Origin: Novisyntrophococcus fermenticellae
GTDB lineage: Bacteria > Bacillota > Clostridia > Lachnospirales > Lachnospiraceae
DNA length: 64,000 bases
Assembly (NCBI RefSeq): GCF_018866245.1
Contig: NZ_CP076458.1
Span: 1,984,001 to 2,048,000, forward strand
Reading direction: 5' to 3'
The position numbers were made by a program, and so were the translations under genes. Positions 27,448 to 35,423 of the stretch are shown here, piece after piece. The stretch's first letter is position 1. Each line of letters begins with the position of its first letter. Below the pieces are notes generated by a model. That model worked only from the letters and a program-made list of their open reading frames with translations. It was not told where the DNA came from and did no database searches.

Positions 27448-29590
27448 TGCTGTTCCCCTCCTTAAGATTCGATTTGTCTGAAGAGCCCTGTTTTTTCTTT
27501 TCATATGGGATATCAGCTAAATAACCCAAAAGCACCTGAGCCTGATGGACTGGAGTAAAATGCTCTGGAAGCTCATCTTTCGTATTTACAATTTTTCTGC
27601 TGACCTCTTCAAAACGTGCGAGAATCCATTTTGCATAACCTGCATTCTCTCCGGTGGTACCCTGTGCCCATGCAAGATAAATTCTCATACGTTCGCGCAG
27701 GCGGTTAAGCCCTTCCACGGGATTCTCAGACGCAATCGACAGCATCTCATTTCCCATTAGCTGCGCTGGCAGTGAAGCTTGTTTATTTCCGCTGTTTCTA
27801 ACCTGCACACAGTATTCTTTATGCAGCATGTCAGCCAATTTCAAGAACTGTCCTATGTTAAAAGGTGCATCCAACATATAATTCTCCTTTCTGGTACCAG
27901 ATAAATAAAGCAAAATTGAAAGCAGTGACGCAAACATTGCAGCCTGTTTTGCTTGTGTTAGGAATTGCTTTGTAGACGGTAACGCGTAATCTGTAATCAT
28001 TTGATATGCCGTATTGCCCAGAAGCCATTGGCTCTTTTGCACAGTCAGTTGGATAAAGCGGTTCAGCGTCTGTTTCTGATCCTTCTGTGAATTTGGCATA
28101 TAAAGGCGATAGATCTCATGAAGCGATACATCGATCTGTTTCATTGATTTGCCAGCTCCTGAGCGTGTATAGTTTGTTTTAAACAGTTGGCAAATCTCAC
28201 TGGGACCAGGGCAGATTGGCTTTACGTTTATGGTCTCTTTTCCTTTTTGAATCTTTATTTTTATAGGCGGCGTGTTTCGAGATGCAGTGTTCCATGTAAG
28301 CAAATTCTCGCGAAATTGTTCTGCCGTAAAAGCATTTTCGTACACAATTTGTTTTCGACCCGGATCCAAGGTTTCCAAAATAATTAAATTGATTTTCGTA
28401 TTTTGGCTTTTTCGCATGACATCTTTCAGACTACCAATCACCTGTTTGCATAATGCTTCATAAGACGATTCAGCATTTTCCTGATAATCTTCTAAGTCGT
28501 CAAAATCGGACGGATTACCAAGGATCTTAGCTAATTGCGCACTATTTCGCGGGTCATCCGGAAGATAGGCCATCAGCAGGTTGGGCTTTTCCCGATTGCT
28601 GTCGCTCATTGGACACCATGTTTTATTTTTTCTGGAATCGTCTGTAAGAAACGCAACTGCGTTGTTAATATCATAAATTTCTTTTGCGCCAGCTTGAAAA
28701 GCGTCCGTACCGGTCATGGTATAACGTGTAAGACACGAAATATCGGATTTTTTAGAGTACAAATACGTAAGACCCAGCAGAGGAATATTAGGATTAGGAT
28801 ATTTGTTCCCGATTCCAACCGTCCGGTTGCCTGTGAAAGGGGAAATGACAGTCGTTTTTTGATTTTTGGAAGCTTTCGGAATCGACACGTTGTTAAGCAG
28901 CTCAATTAAAGCATTACGCGTTTCGGATGAAGCCACCAAATTGTTGTACTCTCCAACTGCATACATATCATAATACGTCATGCAGTCGGCAACAAATTTT
29001 CCCGTCTTGGAATTATAGGCGCCAATCAACAGCTCCTTTATTATATCAAGCAAGTCTCCTTGCTCGCACCGCAGGATTTCCTGGTGAAGAAGCTGTATAA
29101 GATGCTGTAAAAAAGCCGTCTGCTGCCCTTCGCGAGGAAATACCGTGATCAATTGTTTCAACGCAGCCAAGGCCGGCTGCTTCGAAAGTAAAACCGGATT
29201 TAATTGCTTCTCCGTCCACTCCGATATTTTAATATCATTGCATGACGTGTTTAAAGTGGAATAATCCAGTTGAGACAGCATCAATATTCTTTCGGACAGC
29301 TTTGCTTTTTTCCAATCATTATCATCTATTTTTTGACTCTCTTTCGGCAAAAGCAAAGGTTTCTTTACCCGAATTGCCGGAAAGCTGTTATGACACCCTT
29401 TGCTATGCTTCCAAAGCTCAGCAGTTTGCGTCTTCTGCAACAATCGAAGTCCACGAGGCATTCCTTTCTCATCAAGCTCAATGCAAAGACAATCTGCTTT
29501 GCCAACTTTACTTATATCTGGATGGGTTGTGGACTTCAGAAGGCCATAATGTTCCAACGATTGGCTGAGTTTGTAGAGCTCATTGATCAT
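27428..29590 (-). CDS. cas8c: CRISPR large subunit Cas8c (Csd1-type), divergent
   Basis: A 720-residue protein in the Cas8c position between cas5 and cas7. Csd1-like features are the N-terminal strand pair with L-R-L-L-Q, the A-F-L-T-D-D segment and I-L-E-T-L-D-P-G-R motif, and the helical C-terminal part that substitutes for the small subunit. It would recognise the PAM and start R-loop formation. It is longer than usual Cas8c (about 600 residues). Its start overlaps the cas5 stop. Confidence 0.8.
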   Translation of the reverse strand: MINELYKLSQSLEHYGLLKSTTHPDISKVGKADCLCIELDEKGMPRGLRLLQKTQTAELWKHSKGCHNSFPAIRVKKPLLLPKESQKIDDNDWKKAKLSERILMLSQLDYSTLNTSCNDIKISEWTEKQLNPVLLSKQPALAALKQLITVFPREGQQTAFLQHLIQLLHQEILRCEQGDLLDIIKELLIGAYNSKTGKFVADCMTYYDMYAVGEYNNLVASSETRNALIELLNNVSIPKASKNQKTTVISPFTGNRTVGIGNKYPNPNIPLLGLTYLYSKKSDISCLTRYTMTGTDAFQAGAKEIYDINNAVAFLTDDSRKNKTWCPMSDSNREKPNLLMAYLPDDPRNSAQLAKILGNPSDFDDLEDYQENAESSYEALCKQVIGSLKDVMRKSQNTKINLIILETLDPGRKQIVYENAFTAEQFRENLLTWNTASRNTPPIKIKIQKGKETINVKPICPGPSEICQLFKTNYTRSGAGKSMKQIDVSLHEIYRLYMPNSQKDQKQTLNRFIQLTVQKSQWLLGNTAYQMITDYALPSTKQFLTQAKQAAMFASLLSILLYLSGTRKENYMLDAPFNIGQFLKLADMLHKEYCVQVRNSGNKQASLPAQLMGNEMLSIASENPVEGLNRLRERMRIYLAWAQGTTGENAGYAKWILARFEEVSRKIVNTKDELPEHFTPVHQAQVLLGYLADIPYEKKKQGSSDKSNLKEGNSNERNDQ

Positions 29591-30185
29591 AGAACATCAC
29601 TCCTCTGCATACTCTGACGTTTTGAATAAACATCGGTGATAAACTGCCATCCGTAGGGCGATCATACATCGTTGCAAGCATGGAAGGAATAATAAAGTCT
29701 ATGGATTGGTCAGGCGCTGTATTTTCTCTCAGCGGTCCAAAATAAGAAGGGATAAATTCTTTCCATCCAAGAAAAGCAGTTGTATAAAACTGCCCTGTTT
29801 GCAGCCTTCTAAGAAATACTTCCTGAATTTTGTGCTGTGGATTGCTGCCATGGCGTGGCGCTCGATATGCTCTAACGATGCCATAAACTTTGTAGCACAC
29901 ATTTTCAAGAACTGTGGCGAACAGTTGAAAGTTTGGCGTTCCGCTTTTCCGCAGAGGGCCTCCGTAGTTGGTTGAATACTTATGAAATATAATTGGAAGG
30001 CAAATTTCAACTTTTTGAGGTTCAAAATAAGCTTCCTTGGACATGGCAACGCATTCGAATATGCTTTTTAATGCGGACTTTGTGGGTGCTGGATACGATA
30101 CCGGGGATGAGCCCGTATCTGGCCGTGTGAACATGGCGGCAGGGCCAGCAATCTCGAAAGATGTAGGATATGCTTTTTCCACCAT
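29580..30185 (-). CDS. cas5: CRISPR Cas5 (Cas5c/d-type, likely crRNA-processing nuclease)
   Basis: A 201-residue RAMP protein. The N terminus reads F-E-I-A-G-P-A-A-M-F-T-R-P followed by V-S-Y-P-A-P-T-K-S-A-L, the I-C Cas5 signature. In type I-C this protein cuts the repeat RNA in place of Cas6, and no cas6 is present here. The region H-K-I-Q-E-V-F-L-R-R-L-Q-T-G-Q and L-G-W-K-E-F covers the active-site stretch, with H-K in place of the more usual K-H order. AAAGGAG precedes the ATG at 30185. It is the first gene of the operon. Confidence 0.88.
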   Translation of the reverse strand: MVEKAYPTSFEIAGPAAMFTRPDTGSSPVSYPAPTKSALKSIFECVAMSKEAYFEPQKVEICLPIIFHKYSTNYGGPLRKSGTPNFQLFATVLENVCYKVYGIVRAYRAPRHGSNPQHKIQEVFLRRLQTGQFYTTAFLGWKEFIPSYFGPLRENTAPDQSIDFIIPSMLATMYDRPTDGSLSPMFIQNVRVCRGVMFYDQ

Positions 30186-30243
30186 AAAATCACTCCTTTC
30201 TTTATTTCATAGGAACAGAAGCAAAAAATATTTTGATATTTTC

Positions 30244-30272
30244 ATTATATATTGCTGTTTCTTTTGTGTCAA
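30244..30272 (-). promoter_or_regulatory. Consensus SigA promoter of the cas operon
   Basis: On the minus strand TTGACA (30272-30267), exactly 17 bases, and TATAAT (30249-30244). Both hexamers are perfect consensus, so the operon should be strongly expressed unless repressed. The leader to cas5 is about 50 bases. Confidence 0.85.
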
Positions 30273-30288
30273 TATAATTCAACAAACT

Positions 30289-30308
30289 AATACAACAAAA
30301 CAAATGAA
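30289..30308 (-). promoter_or_regulatory. Predicted crRNA-like target site with TTC PAM
   Basis: Read on the minus strand, TTC (30308-30306) is followed by ATTTGTTTTGTTGTATT (30305-30289). These 17 bases are identical to the first 17 bases after the repeat-like element at 30376-30392. TTC is the known type I-C PAM. A full Cascade footprint would extend to about 30271, reaching the -35 box of the cas promoter. Confidence 0.7.
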
Positions 30309-30313
30309 TATAG

Positions 30314-30342
30314 TTGCTACGTGGGACATCTTATGGTATCAT
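30314..30342 (+). promoter_or_regulatory. Promoter of the crRNA-like RNA
   Basis: TTGCTA (30314-30319), 17 bases, and TATCAT (30337-30342) with an extended -10 TGG just before it. The start would fall near 30349, at the base of the repeat-like hairpin. It diverges from the cas promoter. Confidence 0.55.
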
Positions 30343-30343
30343 A

Positions 30344-30375
30344 ATTTTTTAGGGAAGATCCCTGTGGATTGAAAT
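30344..30375 (+). CRISPR. Solitary type I-C-like CRISPR repeat
   Basis: The element has a hairpin AGGGA-AGA-TCCCT (30351-30363) followed directly by GTGGATTGAAAT (30364-30375). Type I-C repeats are about 32 bases, carry a 5' palindrome and end in GTGGATTGAAAT. No second copy was seen nearby, so this is a one-repeat unit or the degenerate remainder of an array. The 5' part is A/T-rich and does not match the usual GTC start. Confidence 0.65.
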
Positions 30376-30438
30376 ATTTGTTTTGTTGTATTTAGTAAAG
30401 AGCTACCGGGCTGATGCGTTAACAATGCATCAACCCGG
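30349..30438 (+). ncRNA. Predicted crRNA-like autoregulatory RNA
   Basis: The predicted transcript starts at the promoter 30314-30342, includes the repeat hairpin and the 3' handle, then a spacer-like stretch from 30376 whose first 17 bases match the site upstream of the cas promoter, and ends at the hairpin 30405-30438. It resembles CreR-type RNAs, in which partial guide matching lets Cascade bind and repress without cutting. The boundaries and the role are inferred; the match, the PAM and the promoters are seen in the sequence. Confidence 0.6.
30405..30438. terminator. GC-rich hairpin at the end of the IS3 relic and crRNA-like RNA
   Basis: ACCGGG-C-TGATGC and GCATCA-A-CCCGGT form a 12-bp stem with one mismatch. 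It can stop transcripts from either side, though T tracts are short. Confidence 0.55.
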
Positions 30439-30467
30439 TCGTTAATTGCTCATAGTCACAAGTCTCA

Positions 30468-30731
30468 TTATACTTGGTTCTTGTCTTTTGATAAAGTCTT
30501 GAATTTCTGACCATTGAGCCATTCTTGTTCAGCTCGCTTTGAGTCATGACGGTTAATCCATGCGTAGTATCCCGACTTTGAAACACGGAGGACGCTACAC
30601 ATCTTCGCAACCTTGTAATTACAGCGATTAGCCTGGATGAATAAGAATCTCTCTGTTATTTCAAATTCTTTGCGAAGTAGGCTGCTGCTTTTTTTAGTAT
30701 TTCATTTTCCTCTTCAAGGTGTAAACGGCAA
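30468..30731 (-). mobile_element. IS3-family relic (end of orfA, start of orfB)
   Basis: The minus strand encodes E-E-E-N-E-I-L-K-K-A-A-A-Y-F-A-K followed by a stop, the typical end of IS3 OrfA. It then encodes I-T-E-R-F-L-F-I-Q-A-N-R-C-N-Y and V-L-R-V-S-K-S-G-Y-Y-A-W, the start of OrfB, which ends at a stop at 30468. The integrase core is missing. The 5' side is cut where the larger transposon end begins. Confidence 0.75.
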
Positions 30732-30734
30732 GTA

Positions 30735-30808
30735 CTTTCCAGCAAAAAGTGGAAATTATTTTCCAGCGTTTTTTGGCAAATAAAATCCAGCACTTTTGCT
30801 TATAGCAC
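30735..30808 (+). repeat. Three 24-bp-spaced transposase-binding-site-like repeats
   Basis: TTCCAGC starts at 30737 and 30761, and ATCCAGC at 30785, exactly 24 bases apart, each followed by an A- or T-rich run. Ordered repeats at one end are typical of Mu/Tn7-like transposon termini. Confidence 0.6.
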
Positions 30809-31036
30809 TCCGTGGTTGAATTTTATGTATCGATTCGTTCAAATTCTCGGATTGTTTTTGCTAAGTTCAAGTGTCTAAAATCTGATTTACTTGCTTGTCT
30901 CTGAGATGACCGCTATACTGTCATTAGCACAGTATAGAAAAGGAAAGATCCCAGAGCACCTTCCTCACAAGACGTGTACTCTGGGATCACGGTTTTACAA
31001 CCATGGTCATTATAACAGACTACACGACAACCTACA
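30809..31036. other. Transposon leader with two inverted repeats
   Basis: No gene is seen. CTATACTGT-CATTAGC-ACAGTATAG lies at 30913-30937, and GATCCCAGAG pairs with CTCTGGGATC at 30947-30956 and 30979-30988. They precede the first transposon gene and may stop outside transcription or bind the transposase. Confidence 0.5.
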
Positions 31037-31540
31037 ATGAGGAACAAAATATTTTTAATTGAAAGTAATGCCATATCCTATTGTCCTGTCTGTGGAGAAC
31101 CTCTCGTTTACAGAGACTCCTGCGAGCGGGGCATGCTGCTGGAAGGACAGGAACGCCGCATTTACCTGATTCGCCGGTTGAAATGTTGTAAATGCAGAAA
31201 GCTTCACCGGGAACTGCCGGATTTTCTGGCTCCGTTCAAACAATACGCCGTTGAAATCATATCTGGTGTACTGGATGGAATCGTTACATCAGAAGATGAG
31301 GATTCTGTGGAGTATCCTTGCGAAAAAACCATGTTCCGCTGGCATCACTGGCTGGTTATCAATCAGCTTAGGATAAATGGATATCTGAAATCTATCGGAT
31401 ATCGTCTGTTGGGCTTTAGTGAGGAACTCCTAAACTCTGGCATGTCATTGCTTGCAGAATTACGAGGTTCCACCCCGGAATGGCTGGAGATCATTCTTCG
31501 GTTCATTTACAATTCAGGCGGCTTTCTGGTGTCTGCCTGA
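31037..31540 (+). CDS. Transposon-associated zinc-finger protein (DUF6431-like)
   Basis: A 167-residue protein with two N-terminal CxxC pairs (S-Y-C-P-V-C-G near residue 16 and C-C-K-C near 52), likely one zinc site. A helical part follows with W-H-H-W near 103. It resembles the DUF6431 proteins found as the first gene of this transposon type. It may bind transposon ends. No strong ribosome site was seen, so the start is uncertain. Confidence 0.75.
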   Translation: MRNKIFLIESNAISYCPVCGEPLVYRDSCERGMLLEGQERRIYLIRRLKCCKCRKLHRELPDFLAPFKQYAVEIISGVLDGIVTSEDEDSVEYPCEKTMFRWHHWLVINQLRINGYLKSIGYRLLGFSEELLNSGMSLLAELRGSTPEWLEIILRFIYNSGGFLVSA

Positions 31541-31614
31541 GCGATCTGTCTATGCACCGACTTTGTTTTGTTGCACAGGCAGGACGTGGTAAGGTTCTCC
31601 AAAAGGAGGATCTT

Positions 31615-33027
31615 ATGATGCAGACAAACACAAACACCAGCTGGCAGGAAGAGCAGGCTCTGAACAGGTATCAGCTTATTGCCCCCCTGTTGGATGAATC
31701 ACTGGATACTGCAAAACGTATTCAGCTAAGAGAGGACATCGCAGAGAAGAACGATGTGTCTTCCCGAAGTTTATATCGATGCGAATCCGCTTACCGAAAA
31801 GGCGGGTTCACCGGATTGAAGCCCAGGATCCATGAACAAAGGCGTTCACAAAAGCTCCCGGAAAACTTTGATGTGCTTTTGGAGCAGGCGATCCAGTTGA
31901 AACGAGAAGTGCCAAAACGCTCTATAAATCAGATCATCTACATTCTTGAACTGGAAGGACGGGTAGCTCCCGGAATCCTGAAGCGTTCCACATTGGAACG
32001 TTATCTGTATAAAGCAGGCTTTGGAGTCCGCCAGATGCAGATGTATCATGATTCCCGGCAGAGTTCGTCCAAACGGTTCTGCAAACCGCATCGTATGATG
32101 CTGTTACAAGGTGATATTAAATATGGTATGAAACTTCCTATTGGGAAGAATGGTGCAATGGTGCGGACTTATCTGTCATCGGCAATCGATGATCACTCCA
32201 GATATGTGATCCAATCCCAGTTTTATGACAATTAGCAGGAATCTATTGTAGAAGATACCTTCCGTAAAGTAATCCTCAAGGCCGGAAAATTTGATGCCTG
32301 TTATTTCGACAATGGTTCCCAGTACATTGCAAAGCAGTTAAAACTCTCTATGGGCAAGCTTGGCATTTCCGTTCGTTATGCGCCGATAAGAAGCGAGAAA
32401 TCAAAGGGAAAATGCGAAAAGTTTCATCAAGTAGTGGATGCATTCCTCAGAGAAGCAAAAGTCCACAAGATCAAAACATTGGAAGAACTGAATCATTATT
32501 GGAACATTTATCTGGAGGAGTACTATCATAATTCTGCCCACGATGGCATTGCTGAGTACTACAAGAGTTTAAACAGTTCTGTTCCATCGGAAGGGATCAC
32601 TTCGCTGCAGGAATGGGGGCGGGACACCAGACCACTTACTTTTATTGACACATCTGTGGTGGGCGAAGCATTTCTCCACCACGAAATGCGCCTGGTCGAC
32701 AAAGGCGCTTGTATCAGTTTCCAGGGGCGGAAATACGAAACAAAGCCATCCCTGATCGGATGCCGGGTCGAAATTTCTTATGACCCGATGCATACAAAGA
32801 TCATCACCGTACGATATCAGGGTGTAGAACCGTTTACCGCCGAACCGGTAAAAATAGGTGCCTTTTGCGATAAATCTCCTGCTTTGCCGGAATCCATGAC
32901 GCCAAAAGAGACGGAAGCTTCCCGCATGTTGGAAGCATTAGAAAAAAAGCATGAGCAGACCCATCAGCGCAGAGCTGATGCCATCTCCTTTGGTGGATAT
33001 AGAAAGGGCGGTGGCAGCAATGTATGA
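31615..33027 (+). pseudogene. DDE transposase of the Mu/Tn7-like element, nonsense codon
   Basis: AAAGGAGG sets the start at the ATG at 31615. An N-terminal helix-turn-helix (residues 15-65) leads to the rve-type DDE core: D in G-D-I-K-Y near 165, D in Y-F-D-N-G-S, and E in S-K-G-K-C-E-K 35 residues later. A Mu-type beta-barrel C terminus follows. TAG at 32233-32235 interrupts the same frame between Y-D-N and Q-E-S, leaving all three parts otherwise intact. Unless suppressed, the enzyme is dead. Its end overlaps the ATPase start. Confidence 0.85.
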
Positions 33028-33831
33028 AAACTTTTATGAGATGCAGCATACACCGTTCGTACGGGATGTTCCAATTTCGAAGCTTTATGAATCCCCCGCT
33101 ATGTCAGATGCCCTTGGGAGACTTGCCTATGCTGCAGATCGTCAGCTGTTCGCAGTGGTCACTGCAGATGCCGGATGTGGAAAATCCACACTGATCCGTC
33201 GGTTTGTTTCCAGCCTGTCAAAGGAAGAATACATCTTTTTGTATCTTTCAGATTCCAAGCTTACACCCAGATGGTTCTATAAAGGACTGCTGGATCAGTT
33301 AGGACTGGAATCAAAGTTTTACCGTGGAGACGCCAAGCGTCAGCTTCAAAAGGAGGTCGAAATCATCCGTGGTGTGCAGAAGAAAAAAGTAGTCTGCGTA
33401 TTGGATGAGGCTCATCTTCTGGAAAAAGAGACCATTGAGGAGTTTCGGTTCCTGCTTAATTATAAATTTGATTCCATGAGTCCTATGTCATTGGTGCTTG
33501 TAGGGCAAACGGAATTGTGGGATAAACTTCGCTTACAGCGATATGCCGCTGTAAGACAGCGTATTGACATCAACTGTGTGCTTCCGCATCTGGATCGGGC
33601 AGAGACCGGAAATATATCCAATCACATTTGTCTTATGCTGGGGGGAAACAGAATATCTTCACAGATCATGCACTGGATGATATTTATAAGGAATCCACTG
33701 CGATATCAAGGCTGATCAACCGAATCTGCGAAAAAAGCCTGATGTATGCCAGCCAGCAGGGAAAACGTTTGATTGATGAGCATCTGGTCCGTTATACCAT
33801 CGAACATGAAATGCTGGGAGGTGATATATAA
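33020..33831 (+). pseudogene. TniB/ExeA-like transposition ATPase, frameshifted
   Basis: An AAA ATPase with Walker A D-A-G-C-G-K-S-T near residue 52, Walker B V-V-C-V-L-D-E-A-H near 133 and sensor V-G-Q-T-E-L near 168. Such proteins deliver the transposase to target DNA. Near 33630 the frame changes: the first frame ends at 33715, while A-G-G-K-Q-N-I-F-T-D-H-A-L-D and the rest of the C terminus continue in the next frame to 33831. About one base is lost before the G run. Confidence 0.8.
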
Positions 33832-33832
33832 A

Positions 33833-34162
33833 ATGGAATTCATCTATCCATGCAAAAACGGTAACGAATCATGGAACGGTTCCATCAACGTACTCAGCGA
33901 ATCAATACCATATGAATTCGAAGTCAATGCAAGAGGGAGCAACTTCCATCTGCTTGTAGGCAAACATGCTTACGGGAATTACCTCTGTATTCCTAATTGG
34001 GGAATCGGAACGGAATTATCGCACTTGTCAGATCAATTCTGGAATACAGAACGTCTAAAATCAGAGTATCCAGAGCTTTCAAATCCCGATGTTATCAGCA
34101 TCGTGAATGCTTTGGATGTCATGCAGCATGGGCAGTTTGATGACAGCTCAGGAGGTCATTAA
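33833..34162 (+). CDS. Transposon-associated small protein (DUF6618-like)
   Basis: A 109-residue protein starting M-E-F-I-Y-P-C-K-N-G with V-G-K-H-A-Y-G-N-Y-L-C-I-P-N-W-G in the middle. It is the usual last gene of this element. GGGAGGTG precedes the ATG. The stop overlaps that of the convergent acetyltransferase by four bases. Function is unknown. Confidence 0.75.
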   Translation: MEFIYPCKNGNESWNGSINVLSESIPYEFEVNARGSNFHLLVGKHAYGNYLCIPNWGIGTELSHLSDQFWNTERLKSEYPELSNPDVISIVNALDVMQHGQFDDSSGGH

Positions 34163-34581
34163 CATCGGATACCCTTGTTACGATAAATAAGATCCAATCT
34201 ATCAGAAAATCCAAGTTTATCCCAAAAGACATTGCCAATCTTATTCTCTCCAAAAACAACTAATGCAACTTTGTTTATCCCTTCTTCTTCGAGCGCCTGA
34301 ATTGCACTTTTTGCCAAACTTCTTGCTATACCTTGATTTCTATAGTTCACATGTACCGCTGTATGATAGATAAATCCCCTGCGTCCATCATGCCCACACA
34401 ATATAACACCAATAATTGTTCCACTATCTTCCGCCACAAAACATGTTGTTGGATTGCGCTCTAAATATTTTTCAATTCCTTCTTTTGAATCATCCAAGTT
34501 ATTTAATCCCATTCCAGGTGTGTTGATCCATAAATGATAAACAGCCTCATAATCATTCATTGACATAATTCGTATATTCAA
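34159..34581 (-). CDS. GNAT-family N-acetyltransferase
   Basis: A 140-residue single-domain acetyltransferase. The acetyl-CoA loop reads Y-R-N-Q-G-I-A-R-S near residue 82, and W-D-K-L-G-F is near the C terminus. It resembles the small PanZ/RimI-like or YpeA type. It ends a set of three overlapping or nearly touching genes (34159-36382) on the minus strand, all presumably co-transcribed. Confidence 0.88.
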   Translation of the reverse strand: MNIRIMSMNDYEAVYHLWINTPGMGLNNLDDSKEGIEKYLERNPTTCFVAEDSGTIIGVILCGHDGRRGFIYHTAVHVNYRNQGIARSLAKSAIQALEEEGINKVALVVFGENKIGNVFWDKLGFSDRLDLIYRNKGIRC

Positions 34582-34583
34582 AG

Positions 34584-35423
34584 TTATACCTCCATTCCAT
34601 CATAGGCAAAATATATTCCATCATACTCTTTTTGCAATTCCAAATAATCGTCATAGGATTTACCCCAATCTTCTTCAATATGAGTAATGATAACTTTTTT
34701 GATATGATACTTTTCCTTTAATGCTATAATTTCATCCATAACGAAAAGTTCATCTCTTAATGGATTGCCATGTTCCAATACGAACCCATTTTTCAATATA
34801 TCTCCTATGATTGTATTTCCAATAATCAACGTATCTGTATTTTGAAATTTGTCATTTTCAGGGAATGGTTTTACATCGCATGGAGCATAAATTATCTTCT
34901 TGTCATCTTCGGTAAAAATAAATGTTGCAACTGATTCCTCAACATTTGCAGGAACAATTTCAATACAAACATTTTCTACTTTCAGATTATTTTCTTCATG
35001 TAGCGTTATCAAACCACAAGAAGCATAATACGCAAGTGCCGAACCATATTTTGTACCCTGCATTTTCAAATCATCCATTACCGCCTTTAAAGAAATGACC
35101 TTTACTGGATCATTGCACTTGATACCTATGGAAGAATTTAACCAATCCATTTTTAATTGTTCAAATAACCTCATTCCCATTGTATGATCTGGATCCATAT
35201 GACTGTATAAAACATAATTTACATGGTCAATATTTCCATGATTTAGAGCATAATTAATATCTTCGGGAGTATCAATCAGAACTTTTCCATCTTCAATAAA
35301 GAGACTACACCCCGTTCTGGCATAAGGAAATCCCTTCTCTCTGGCTTCTGTGCAAACTTTACAACTACAGCATGGTTTCGGCGTACTGACGCATCCACCA
35401 GATCCTATTATTTTAATCTTCAT
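34584..35423 (-). CDS. PhnP-like metallo-beta-lactamase-fold hydrolase
   Basis: A 279-residue MBL-fold protein. A cysteine cluster (K-P-C-C-S-C-K-V-C near residue 18) matches the extra zinc site of PhnP, and S-H-M-D-P-D-H-T-M-G near 74 is the metal motif. PhnP-type enzymes open cyclic phosphate esters of ribose; here the substrate is unknown. Its stop is two bases before the next gene and its start overlaps the preceding stop. Confidence 0.82.
   Translation of the reverse strand: MKIKIIGSGGCVSTPKPCCSCKVCTEAREKGFPYARTGCSLFIEDGKVLIDTPEDINYALNHGNIDHVNYVLYSHMDPDHTMGMRLFEQLKMDWLNSSIGIKCNDPVKVISLKAVMDDLKMQGTKYGSALAYYASCGLITLHEENNLKVENVCIEIVPANVEESVATFIFTEDDKKIIYAPCDVKPFPENDKFQNTDTLIIGNTIIGDILKNGFVLEHGNPLRDELFVMDEIIALKEKYHIKKVIITHIEEDWGKSYDDYLELQKEYDGIYFAYDGMEV

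Larger units (their letters stand above)
30732..34162 (+). mobile_element. Mu/Tn7-like transposon, right end missing
   Basis: A left end with three 24-bp-spaced repeats (30735-30808) is followed by four plus-strand genes: a zinc-finger DUF6431 protein, a DDE transposase, a TniB-like ATPase and a DUF6618-like protein. The set is a recurrent Clostridia element. The transposase has a nonsense codon and the ATPase a frameshift. No matching end repeats follow 34162, where a host-like gene begins at once, so the copy is truncated and inactive. Confidence 0.7.

Noticed and set aside
29706..30372. Plus-strand frames opposite cas5 and the cas promoter
   Set aside because: No ribosome site is seen and cas5 is unambiguous on the minus strand.
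30289..30392. The 17-bp inverted repeat around the cas upstream region as a simple operator or MITE
   Set aside because: The right arm starts exactly after the repeat handle GTGGATTGAAAT and the left arm starts exactly after a TTC PAM, which a plain operator or MITE would not explain.
30912..30988. Paired inverted repeats as a mini CRISPR array
   Set aside because: The two dyads have different sequences and lengths, with no repeat-spacer periodicity.
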